Under the pieces are notes generated by a model. That model was given only the letters and a program-made list of their open reading frames with translations, did no database searches and was not told the origin of the DNA. Of a DNA stretch of 64,000 nucleotides, positions 56,531 through 64,000 are shown in pieces; the stretch's first letter is position 1; every line of letters begins with the position of its first letter. Origin of the DNA: Arthrobacter crusticola. GTDB lineage: Bacteria; Actinomycetota; Actinomycetes; Actinomycetales; Micrococcaceae. Where the stretch lies: contig NZ_SMTK01000006.1 of assembly GCF_004357995.1 (NCBI RefSeq), forward strand, positions 210,779-274,778, in the 5' to 3' direction. The translations under genes were made by a program, and so were the position numbers.

Positions 56531-57196
56531 CTACTCGATGTTGACGGTTCCTGTGCGGATGCCCCAGAGGACAATCTGGAGGCGGTCGCGGGCGCCGGTT
56601 TTCTGGAGCAGATGGGCGAGATGGTATTTGATGGTGGATTGTTCCACGAAGAGTTGTTTAGCGATTTCAGCGTTTGAGAGGCCCTGCGCGAGGAGTTGCA
56701 GGACGTCGATTTCCCGGTCGGTGAGCGGCGAAGGAAGCGGCTTGCGCACCCCGGCCGGCGGTGTAGATGGGCGGCGCTGCACGAACTCTTGCAGGATTCG
56801 CCGTGTCAGCCGCTGGTCGAGGGTTCCATCGCCCTGTGCGACCGAGCGGATGGCGTTGAGCAGCGTGTCCTCGTCGGCGCCTTTGAGGAGGAAGCCCGCG
56901 GCCCCTGCTTCGAGAGCGGCGAAAATGTCATCGTCGATGTCGAAGGTGGTGAGGATCAGGATCTCGCTACTCAAGCTGGCATCGGCGGAGATGATGCGCG
57001 TCGCGGCGACGCCGTCCATGACGGGCATCCGGATGTCCATACACACGACGTCGGGGCGAAGCTCCGTGGTCAGCCGGATAGCTTCCCGACCGTTTTCGGC
57101 TTCCCCGACGACGGTGATATCGGCGGCCGAGTCGAGCAGGATCGATAGTCCGGCTCGAACGATGACCTGGTCGTCGGCGATCAGGACACGGATCAT
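56531..57196 (-). CDS. NarL/LuxR-type response regulator 1
   Basis: 221 aa. Receiver with phosphoacceptor Asp54 in VVCMDIRMPVMDG, acidic pair in IADDQ, and the Lys in GFLLKGADED. The C-terminal LuxR HTH is LTDREIDVLQLLAQGLSNAE, then IAKQLFVEQSTIKYHLAHLL. It overlaps the kinase gene by 4 bp, so it forms a two-component pair with it. The target genes are unknown; no transporter is adjacent on this side. Confidence 0.92.
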   Translation of the reverse strand: MIRVLIADDQVIVRAGLSILLDSAADITVVGEAENGREAIRLTTELRPDVVCMDIRMPVMDGVAATRIISADASLSSEILILTTFDIDDDIFAALEAGAAGFLLKGADEDTLLNAIRSVAQGDGTLDQRLTRRILQEFVQRRPSTPPAGVRKPLPSPLTDREIDVLQLLAQGLSNAEIAKQLFVEQSTIKYHLAHLLQKTGARDRLQIVLWGIRTGTVNIE

Positions 57197-58527
57197 TGTG
57201 GTGCTCCTTGTACGAGGTTCGGGATTCGTAGCCGGTTACTCCAGCCGCCGGTTTCCGTACGCCCGGTGGTGAGTTCGGCTCCGATGAGCTTCGCCCGCTC
57301 GTGCATGCCGACGAGCCCGTATCCATGGTTTGTCCGGTCGTGAACCGGTGTCGGCTGAGCGTAGATGATATCCCGGTAGTGGATGCTCGACGTGTTTTCC
57401 ACGGTCAAGACAGTGGCCTCGGGTAGGTACTCGATCGTCACCATGCACTTAGCGCCTGGAGCGTGGCGTGCGGCGTTGGCCAGCGATTCCTGCACCACGC
57501 GGTAGATGGTCGCCTGGGCGACCGGCCCGAGATGGGTTGCATCCCCTGTCGATTCGAAAGTGACGCTTTGACCGCGGCGCACGGCGGCATCGATCAGCTC
57601 CGGGAGATCACCCAGCCCCGGGGTGCCGATGGACGCCCGGATATCACCGGTGGCACCTTCCGTTTCTGGGTCCGGGCGGAGTAGACCGACAGTCCTGCGC
57701 AGATCGATCATCATCGCCCGGGCCTCTCCTTCGAGTTCACGGAGCATGGCCCGTGTGCGCAGCGGATCCTTCTCGATCAGTGTTCCTGCCGCCTGCGCGG
57801 TCACGATAATGCCGGAGAGGTGATGTCCTGAGATGTCGTGCAGCTCCCTGGCGAGGGCGGTCTGCTCGGCCCGCCGGCGCTGAGCCTCATCCCGTACCTG
57901 TTCACGGCGGATCATCTCGTCCCGCTCACGCGCAGCAGTGGCAAGGTACGCGCGGTTGCGGACGAGTTCAGCGACCACAGCCGGTGCCGCGTACTCGATG
58001 ACCAGACGCCCGGCGACCAGGGCGAAGGCGAGCAGCGGGGGTTGGGTTCCGCCCAGTGCCACCCCAAGGACGACGACGTTGCTCGTGAGCGCAAGTGCCG
58101 CCAGGACGTACCACGCCCGGGGCCGTGGTGCCCACCGAATGAGGTAGAAGGCGGAAATCGTGACCGCCAGGCTCCCGAGCCCCAGGTCCGCCCCGCCGGT
58201 AACGAGGAGAACCGTCTCCAGCATCACGACAATCGCGAACACCGGCATTGGGGCACTGTAGCGAAAAAGGAGTGCAGCGGCCTGCCCGGCTACGAGAGCC
58301 GCCTGCAGCACCGTCAGAAGCAGTGGCTGAGGCGGCTCCAGGGGATCGATGCTTTCGATGATGATGGAGGCGACCGCGAAGGCGAGGACGACGGCGGGGA
58401 GGGCAACGACGCGTTGAAGTGAGCGTGGATGGCCGGACCCCGACGTTGTGCCGGCCGCGCTGTCTCTGGCCGTCCGCCGGGTTCGCATGGACTTCACGGG
58501 ATAAGTCAACCACGAACGCACCGGCAT
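57193..58527 (-). CDS. NarL-type sensor histidine kinase 1
   Basis: Up to 444 aa; ATG 58488 (13 codons further in) is an alternative start. Six hydrophobic segments (about 40-190) form the membrane sensor with little outside domain. The HisKA_3 motif is LARELHDISGHHLSG (His230), and the ATPase end has GYGLVGMHERAKLIGAEL. Kinases with short membrane sensors of this kind often sense cell-envelope stress. The partner is response regulator 1. Confidence 0.88.
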   Translation of the reverse strand: MPVRSWLTYPVKSMRTRRTARDSAAGTTSGSGHPRSLQRVVALPAVVLAFAVASIIIESIDPLEPPQPLLLTVLQAALVAGQAAALLFRYSAPMPVFAIVVMLETVLLVTGGADLGLGSLAVTISAFYLIRWAPRPRAWYVLAALALTSNVVVLGVALGGTQPPLLAFALVAGRLVIEYAAPAVVAELVRNRAYLATAARERDEMIRREQVRDEAQRRRAEQTALARELHDISGHHLSGIIVTAQAAGTLIEKDPLRTRAMLRELEGEARAMMIDLRRTVGLLRPDPETEGATGDIRASIGTPGLGDLPELIDAAVRRGQSVTFESTGDATHLGPVAQATIYRVVQESLANAARHAPGAKCMVTIEYLPEATVLTVENTSSIHYRDIIYAQPTPVHDRTNHGYGLVGMHERAKLIGAELTTGRTETGGWSNRLRIPNLVQGAPQ

Positions 58528-58838
58528 ACCCGGACGCCCCGTAAGGCCGGGGAAGGTCCCACCAACCGGACGGCTGCAGACTGTCCTTTTGGCTAGTGAA
58601 GGACTGGTCCTGGGGCTAGTGAAGGACTGGTCCTGGGGCTAGTGAAGGACTGGTCCTGGGGCTAGTGAAGGACTGGTCCTGGGGCTAGTGAAGGACTGGT
58701 CCTGGGGCTGGGGTGCGGAGGGTGCGCAGCTGGCATCTTCCGCGTCCCTCCTGACGCACGGCGGGGCGTCATGCTGCCGGTCACGGACACGCCAGCCGCC
58801 TGAAGCGCGAATGCCATTGCCAGAAGCGCTGAACCGGC
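58528..58838. other. Intergenic region between two two-component systems
   Basis: 311 bases between the starts/ends of the two systems. Its main feature is the tandem repeat at 58591-58705. I see no gene. Confidence 0.5.
58591..58705. repeat. 23-bp tandem repeat, five perfect copies
   Basis: Unit begins GGCTAGTGAAGGACTGGTCC and is 23 bases long; copies start at 58591, 58614, 58637, 58660 and 58683, with a partial sixth (GGCT). Each unit contains AGGAC-TG-GTCCT, a small inverted repeat. No spacers, so it is not CRISPR. Confidence 0.92.
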
Positions 58839-59531
58839 TCAGCTCTCCTGATTGCGCAGGTACGTCAGCACAGCCGCAACCCGACGGTTCTGATCGTCGT
58901 TGGGCGGCAGGTCAAGCTTCATCATGACGTTACCGATATGCTTGACGACCGCTGCCTCAGAAACAAACAGACGCCGCGCGATAGCACCGTTGGAGTGGCC
59001 CTCGGCCATGACGGCCAGCACCTCCCGCTCACGGGGAGTAAGCCCGGCCAACGGATCGCGGTGCCGCCTGATCATCTGACTGATAACCGCCGGGTCAACC
59101 GCCGTACCGCCGGCATGAACGCGGCGCAGCGTGTCCACGAAGTCCGCGACGTCGCTGACCCTGTCCTTGAGCAGGTAACCAATTCCGGCCCCACCGGCGC
59201 TGTCGAGCAGTTCGGCGACGTAACTCTGCTCGACATACTGACTGAGGACCACCACCGGAAGGGAAGGGTTTTCTTCACGCAGGCGCACCGCCGCGACGAG
59301 CCCCTCAGAGCGGAACGTCGGCGGCATGCGCACATCGGTGACCACGAGGTCCGGCCCGGCGTCGCGTCCAGCGGCAATCAACTTCTCGCCCGTATCCACC
59401 GCCGCGGCGACGACGAACCCGTTACGTTCGAGCAGCACCTGCAGACCCTCGCGCAATAACGCGTTGTCCTCAGCGATGACCACCCGCACCGGTTCCAATG
59501 CGGCCGGGCCGGAGGCAGCGGAATCAGTCAT
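58839..59531 (-). CDS. NarL/LuxR-type response regulator 2
   Basis: 230 aa from ATG 59531, overlapping the kinase stop by 8 bp. Receiver with Asp66 in VVTDVRMPPTFRSEG and acidic pair in IAEDN; Lys in GYLLKDRVSD. The output domain is LTPREREVLAVMAEGHSNGA, then IARRLFVSEAAVVKHIGNVM. Likely regulates the MacB/FtsX-type ABC operon divergent from its kinase. Confidence 0.92.
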   Translation of the reverse strand: MTDSAASGPAALEPVRVVIAEDNALLREGLQVLLERNGFVVAAAVDTGEKLIAAGRDAGPDLVVTDVRMPPTFRSEGLVAAVRLREENPSLPVVVLSQYVEQSYVAELLDSAGGAGIGYLLKDRVSDVADFVDTLRRVHAGGTAVDPAVISQMIRRHRDPLAGLTPREREVLAVMAEGHSNGAIARRLFVSEAAVVKHIGNVMMKLDLPPNDDQNRRVAAVLTYLRNQES

Positions 59532-60816
59532 TCGGGTAGCCCTTCCCAACTGCGGGGATGGGGATGGCGATCGTGATGGCCGTCGGTCCACCCAGAGGCG
59601 AGTCGATCTCCAGGTCTCCATCCAGGGCGGCGATGCGGTCGGAGATGCCGTTGAGTCCGCCGTTGTCCCAATGGGCAGCGCCTGCTCCACCGCCACCATC
59701 GTCTCGGACCCGGACCTCCACGAGTCCGGGCGCGGGCCGCTGGAGCTGGACCTGGGCCTGCCCGGCGTTGGAGTGCTTGACGACGTTGGAGAGGAGTTCG
59801 GTGACGCAAAAGTACAGGTTGGTCTCAATCTCCGTGGGCAAGCGGCCGGTCAGCCGGTCCTCGACAGCGATGGGGAGGATAAGTGTGTCGGCCAGTTCGC
59901 GGATCGCTGCGCCGAGGCCATGATCGGTGAGGACCTGGGGATGGATGTTCCGGACGAAGCTGCGCAAGGCACCCAGGGTCTGTTTGGCCTGGTCCTGGGC
60001 GCGGGCCACGTCAGAGCGGCCGGGGGCATCATCGGGCATGGCGGCCAGGGCGAGCCCGAGGGTCATGCTGACCGACAACAGCTGCGGCTGCACGCCGTCG
60101 TGCAGGTCCCGCTCGATGCGGCGGCGTTCGATGTCGAAGGCACGCACCAGGCGCGCCCGCGACTGCGCGGTCACCGTCAGGTCACGCTGGAGGCGCTGCT
60201 CCGGCCGGGTCAACATCTGGAGGACCACCAAGGCATGAGCCCTCGAGAAAGCCGGTGAGATGACAACGAGCCCGGTGAGCACAGCGGCTCCGATGACCGA
60301 TGCCAACACCGACTGGGGTACGGTGCTCACCGTGAACAGCCCAATTACGATCGGCTCCCGGTCTCCCAGTGCCGTCAGCAGCGGGCTGATCAGGGCGACA
60401 AGGGATACCAAGACGACCAGCGCAGCGAATACCGCGATGGCTCCGCCGATCGTGAGCATCATCACGGTGTAGGCCAACGGGCGGATGAGGGTCCGCGGCT
60501 CACGGAGCCGGATACCCGGAGGCCCTCCCGCGGATCGGTCGAGCAGAGCGGTCGCTCCGCTCCAGTCGGCCCGGGCAAGAACGACCGAGATAAGCGGGAG
60601 TCCCACACCCAGCAGCGCCAGACCCGCGGTAATCAGGCCCGCAGCGGTATTGGTGCCGCGCACAGGGCCGCTGAGCGCAATCCCGATCGGTGCGCCCAGC
60701 AGCACGACAACGGAAATGAGCATCAGGGCCCGGATGCCGACGGCCGCAGAGTAGAGCACCGCTCTCCCGCGCCTTATGACCGGCAGAGCCTGATGTGTTG
60801 CCTCCGCATTGATCAC
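59524..60816 (-). CDS. NarL-type sensor histidine kinase 2
   Basis: About 430 aa if started at GTG 60816; the frame extends to 60981 and ATG 60864 is a further option, but a start beyond about 60925 would overlap the divergent ABC gene. Four to six membrane helices, with RALMLISVVVLLGAPIGIAL first. HisKA_3 motif IERRRIERDLHDGVQPQLLS (His about 239), HATPase with VTELLSNVVKHSNAG and GGLNGISDRIAAL. Partner of response regulator 2. Confidence 0.85.
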   Translation of the reverse strand: MINAEATHQALPVIRRGRAVLYSAAVGIRALMLISVVVLLGAPIGIALSGPVRGTNTAAGLITAGLALLGVGLPLISVVLARADWSGATALLDRSAGGPPGIRLREPRTLIRPLAYTVMMLTIGGAIAVFAALVVLVSLVALISPLLTALGDREPIVIGLFTVSTVPQSVLASVIGAAVLTGLVVISPAFSRAHALVVLQMLTRPEQRLQRDLTVTAQSRARLVRAFDIERRRIERDLHDGVQPQLLSVSMTLGLALAAMPDDAPGRSDVARAQDQAKQTLGALRSFVRNIHPQVLTDHGLGAAIRELADTLILPIAVEDRLTGRLPTEIETNLYFCVTELLSNVVKHSNAGQAQVQLQRPAPGLVEVRVRDDGGGGAGAAHWDNGGLNGISDRIAALDGDLEIDSPLGGPTAITIAIPIPAVGKGYPND

Positions 60817-60925
60817 CTGACCAGTGTAGAGACGAACCGGCCCGAAGAAGGTAGGGCCAGCCATACCCTGGATCGACGGGGTGGCCCCACTGCGCAGCCC
60901 GGGGGTCCTGCGGTGTGATGGATGT

Positions 60926-61693
60926 ATGACCACAACCGACCCGCACAGCACAGTGCTGCAGCTCAACGATGTGACCCGCACCTACCCGTCAGGCAAATCG
61001 ACTCTCACGGCGCTCGACCGGGTCACGATCGGGCTTCGTCGTGGTTCCTGGACAGCGATCATGGGGCCATCGGGGTCAGGCAAATCCACCCTCCTGAACT
61101 CTGCTGCCGGGCTGGACGCCCCTGACTCAGGACGGATCCTCCTTAACGGCGAAGATATCGCGAGCCTCAGCGATGACGTGCTGACCCGGATGCGGCGCAC
61201 CGAGATCGGGTTCATCTTCCAGCAGTTCAACCTCGTCGCGGCCCTCAGCGCAGCGCAGAACGTCGCCCTGCCGCTGCGTCTGGCCGGACGTCGTGATGCC
61301 AACAGGGCCGCGGCCGAGGCCCTCAACTCCGTGGGCCTGGGCAAGCACACCGGCCATAAGCCACGGGAACTCTCCGGCGGGCAGCAACAACGTGTGGCCA
61401 TCGCCCGCGCCCTGGCCACCCGGCCGAGCATCCTGTTCGCCGACGAGCCCACCGGAGCCCTGGACAGCGCCTCCGCCGCCACGGTGCTGGATCTCCTTCG
61501 CGCCCTGGTCGATGAGCAGGCCCAGACAATCCTGATGGTCACCCATGATCCGTCGGCCGCCGCCCGCGCCGACCAGGTGGCGTTCCTGCGCGATGGACGC
61601 CTCGTCACAACTCTGAACGGCGCCGACGCGAACCAGATCGCCGCCACCCTCGCCGAGCTCGAAACACTGGCCGGTACGGGAGTGCAGGGATGA
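60926..61693 (+). CDS. MacB-type ABC transporter, ATP-binding protein
   Basis: 255 aa from ATG 60926. Walker [11 protein letters not shown]-loop FIFQQFNLVAAL, signature [14 protein letters not shown], Walker B ILFADEPTGALDS, H-loop MVTHDPSAAARAD. The [14 protein letters not shown] plus ADEPTGALD pattern is that of the LolD/MacB/BceA group, which act with FtsX-type permeases as mechanotransmitters. Overlaps the permease gene by 4 bp. Divergent from kinase 2, the usual arrangement of a resistance module. Confidence 0.92.
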   Translation: MTTTDPHSTVLQLNDVTRTYPSGKSTLTALDRVTIGLRRGSWTAIMGPSGSGKSTLLNSAAGLDAPDSGRILLNGEDIASLSDDVLTRMRRTEIGFIFQQFNLVAALSAAQNVALPLRLAGRRDANRAAAEALNSVGLGKHTGHKPRELSGGQQQRVAIARALATRPSILFADEPTGALDSASAATVLDLLRALVDEQAQTILMVTHDPSAAARADQVAFLRDGRLVTTLNGADANQIAATLAELETLAGTGVQG

Positions 61694-63612
61694 TCCGCCT
61701 GGCCCTGCGCACCTTCGCCGACCGCTGGCAGCTCTTCGTCGGCACCCTCCTGGCCGTGACCGCCGGGGTCGCTATCGTCCACGCAGGCCTGACGATCATC
61801 CTCGGCGTCGAGAACGCCGACGTGCCCACCGGTTTGACCCCCGAACAAGCAGAAGCATTCCGCCAGGCTGCCGCCAATGGCAGCGAGCTGACCGGGATAG
61901 CGTTGATGATCGGCATTTTCCTCACCATCTTCGTTGTCGGCTCGACCTTCGGTTTTGCCGTTGACCAGCGCCGGGGTGATCTTGCCATTCTCAGACTCGG
62001 CGGCGTTACCAGGCGCCAGATCCGCAGGCTCCTGCTCGGTGAAGCCTTCCTCGCCGCGCTGCTTGGCGCATTGGCCGGGGCCCTGCTCGGAACGGTACTG
62101 ACCAGCGTGCAGCGATTCCTTCTGTCCCGGCTCGGCTTCTTCCCCGAAGACCTTGCCACCCCCATCCAACCCGCAGTCCTGGTGGTCGACCTGATCGCCG
62201 CCCTCACGGTCTGCCTCGCCGGCGCCCGGGGCGCAGCCAAGAGCGCCACCAAAGTCAGTCCCCTGGATGCGCTGCGTCGCAGCAGCGGTGAACGGCGCGT
62301 CATGACCCTTGGTCGATGGATCGTGGCCATCACTGCCTTGGCGCTGACCGCCCTCCAGGCCTACTTTTCCGCGACGGCCGGCGGATTGCTCGTCCCACTG
62401 CTGCTCGGCCTTGGCATCATCATGACCGGCTCGGTCGCGATGAGCCGGCTCTCACCCCTGCTCGTGCCCGCCGCGGCTCTGGCGCTCACGCCCTGGTCGC
62501 GCCGCTCACCGGTCGCGGGCCTGGCAGTGGCGAACCTGCGCGACGCTGTGCGCCGCACCGCCTCAGGCGCAGCGCCGATGATTGTGCTCGTCGGTCTCGT
62601 CATGGGCCTCCAAGGAATTGTGAACACCCAAACCGAATCCGGCGCCGCCACGCTGATCTTCGACGCCGACCTGATCGCTACCGGCGAGAACATCGACCTG
62701 AGCGCGCTGGAGAAAATCAACGGAATCTCCCTCGCCTCACCCGAGACGGTCGTGCCACTGTCCGTGCAGCTCACCACGGGCGGCGCCACCACCACCGGCC
62801 CCGGAACCGTCGTCGCCGTCGACCCCGATGCGTTCAACGCCACCCACCTGCAACAGGCGGACAGCGGTCGTGTGGCCGACTTTGGCCCCGACAGCCTCAT
62901 TTTCGGTCCCGGCCTGGAATCCACCATCGATGGCGCATACGACCAGATCACCGTCGAGATTGACGGTCGGACCCTTGTCCTGAGCGAGGCCGCCAGGATG
63001 TCCGCAACCCCCTCCGGAACCGACGGCTACTACATCGACCGCTCGCTGCTGCCCACCGACCTGCTCCAGGGGCCCACCACCGTCCTGGTCCAGCTCGCTC
63101 CCGGCGTCGAGACGGCCGTGGTCGAATCCGCACTCACCGCCGCAGGCGCGTCCACGGTGCAGACACCGGCGGAGTTCACGGAAGAACAGAACAGAGCCAA
63201 CGCCGCGGGAAACCGCGCCGTGATGGTCATGATAGTCGGGCTCGGCAGCCTCTACGCCCTCATCAGCGTTCTCAGCACGCTCGCCATCTCCATCAGCCAA
63301 CGCCGCACCGAACTGGCGACACTGCGGCTCAGTGGCCTCACCCGGCGCCAGATCCAGCACAGCACCGTCATCGAAGCCCTGGCCGTCACCACCATCGGCC
63401 TCATCCTCGGCGCCGTCGCTGCAGTCCTCTCCCTCCTCGGACTGTGGGCATCGACCTACCGCCTCTACGGCGCGCCGGTCATCGCGATCCCCTGGACGCT
63501 CCTGGGCGCCATCACCCTTCTCGTTGCCACGCTCACCACCATCACTGCCCTTCTGGCAACACGAGCAGCCATGAAGGATCCGGCCATCCGGGCCCTCGGA
63601 GCACGCGAATGA
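61690..63612 (+). CDS. FtsX-family ABC permease, double-domain type
   Basis: 640 aa. An N-terminal helix, then FtsX domain 1 (about 75-190; FGFAVDQRRGDLAILRLGGV and RRQIRRLLLGEAFLA), two further helices, an extracellular segment of about 180 residues (about 310-490), and FtsX domain 2 (about 515-640; AISISQRRTELATLRLSGLT and RRQIQHSTVIEALA). This matches the actinobacterial MacB/BceB-like permeases that expel or sense antimicrobial compounds. Works with the ATPase upstream. Confidence 0.9.
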   Translation: MIRLALRTFADRWQLFVGTLLAVTAGVAIVHAGLTIILGVENADVPTGLTPEQAEAFRQAAANGSELTGIALMIGIFLTIFVVGSTFGFAVDQRRGDLAILRLGGVTRRQIRRLLLGEAFLAALLGALAGALLGTVLTSVQRFLLSRLGFFPEDLATPIQPAVLVVDLIAALTVCLAGARGAAKSATKVSPLDALRRSSGERRVMTLGRWIVAITALALTALQAYFSATAGGLLVPLLLGLGIIMTGSVAMSRLSPLLVPAAALALTPWSRRSPVAGLAVANLRDAVRRTASGAAPMIVLVGLVMGLQGIVNTQTESGAATLIFDADLIATGENIDLSALEKINGISLASPETVVPLSVQLTTGGATTTGPGTVVAVDPDAFNATHLQQADSGRVADFGPDSLIFGPGLESTIDGAYDQITVEIDGRTLVLSEAARMSATPSGTDGYYIDRSLLPTDLLQGPTTVLVQLAPGVETAVVESALTAAGASTVQTPAEFTEEQNRANAAGNRAVMVMIVGLGSLYALISVLSTLAISISQRRTELATLRLSGLTRRQIQHSTVIEALAVTTIGLILGAVAAVLSLLGLWASTYRLYGAPVIAIPWTLLGAITLLVATLTTITALLATRAAMKDPAIRALGARE

Positions 63613-63950
63613 GCCGGAATGTATCAGCCCGGCTCCGAACGTCGGTCCAGAAGACGCACCTGTTGTCCCTCAGGTCACCGCCTGATCCGAACTGACCCCA
63701 CCCGGGACCCCTTCCTCCCGTTCCCCGGAATCACTCCGCTGCCAAGAATCTGACCGATCCGCTTCTCGAAGCCCCGCCCGGGGTAAGGCCGCCGCTCCAT
63801 GCCCGCCACCCTCAAACGCCGCAGCCTCTAACCCACCAACCACCCCTCCAACCTGAATGGTTTTCGCATGACCACTCCTTGTCCGGGCGCACCGGCGCCG
63901 CAGGCGCGCAGCATCAGGAACAACCCGCTACACCGCATCGGAGCACTGAC
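63613..63950. other. Gap before a partial exported-protein gene
   Basis: 338 bases. A 28-codon frame from ATG 63868 (MTTPCPGAPAPQARS) ends in a TGA that overlaps the next ATG (ATGA), but it has no ribosome site and is probably chance. I see no other gene. Confidence 0.35.
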
Positions 63951-64000
63951 ATGAAATACACCCCCACATTCGCGGTCATCACCACCGCACTGGCCGCTTC
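63951..64000 (+). CDS. Start of an exported protein (cut by window edge)
   Basis: Only 16 codons visible, MKYTPTFAVITTALAA, the front of a signal peptide, with GGAG 7 bases upstream. By position after the FtsX permease it may be an accessory lipoprotein or a substrate, but nothing more can be said. Confidence 0.5.
   Translation, partial: MKYTPTFAVITTALAA

Noticed and set aside
58591..58705. CRISPR-like array
   Set aside because: The 23-bp units are contiguous with no spacers and no cas genes are in the window.
63868..63954. 28-codon frame overlapping the next start
   Set aside because: No ribosome site and low-complexity Pro/Ala content; the ATGA overlap is probably chance.

Overview
The window is high-GC DNA with the gene content of a Gram-positive actinobacterium. 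An actinobacterial gluABCD glutamate importer, DUF3117 protein, SigE/TatB cluster, succinylase-type dap genes and a dapC-fdxA pair together suggest Micrococcaceae, Arthrobacter-like. The genus is an inference from remembered gene order, not a database match. I found no rRNA, tRNA, transposase, integrase or CRISPR array.

Layout. 1-22.5 kb is housekeeping backbone: an HxlR/SCP2 regulator (cut by the window edge), an MgtE-N/CBS protein, DUF1003 and Mrp; tatB and sigE facing an O-methyltransferase; DUF3117; a PIG-V-like mannosyltransferase, tag, a DivIVA-like protein and a LOG-family protein; gluABCD; dapE/dapD; galE; gltA; dapC-fdxA. The gene order resembles the corresponding block of mycobacterial chromosomes. 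22.0-24.5 kb holds typA and a membrane protein. 24.6-37.6 kb holds two paralogous oligopeptide ABC importers, each with a fused double ATPase, two permeases and a lipoprotein binding protein. The second is split by an antisense PH-domain gene and has an oversized permease.

38.1-54.5 kb is an accessory block bracketed by two direct copies of a sugar O-acetyltransferase gene: a broken left copy and an intact right copy. It consists of regulator-enzyme modules with recognisable palindromic operators: TetR/aldo-keto reductase/DHFR-like; alpha/beta hydrolase-TetR; TetR with an ABC-2 exporter and a CPBP-family membrane protease sharing twin 30-bp operators; SnoaL-like; CGNR regulator/hydrolase; and a SMEX-family protein, NAD(P)-binding protein, MerR regulator and DUF5996. 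It also contains a frameshifted membrane-protein gene and a decayed SnoaL-like remnant, which points to turnover. Similar modules continue to 56.4 kb (TetR/DUF4188, VOC).

56.5-64 kb carries two NarL-type two-component systems separated by five perfect copies of a 23-bp tandem repeat. The second is divergent from a MacB/FtsX-type ABC transporter and the start of an exported protein, so this looks like envelope-stress or drug-responsive efflux.

How it works together: the left half is biosynthesis (lysine/DAP, cell-surface sugars, TCA entry) and nutrient uptake (glutamate, peptides). The right half is an adaptive store of small detoxification and efflux cassettes, each with its own local regulator.
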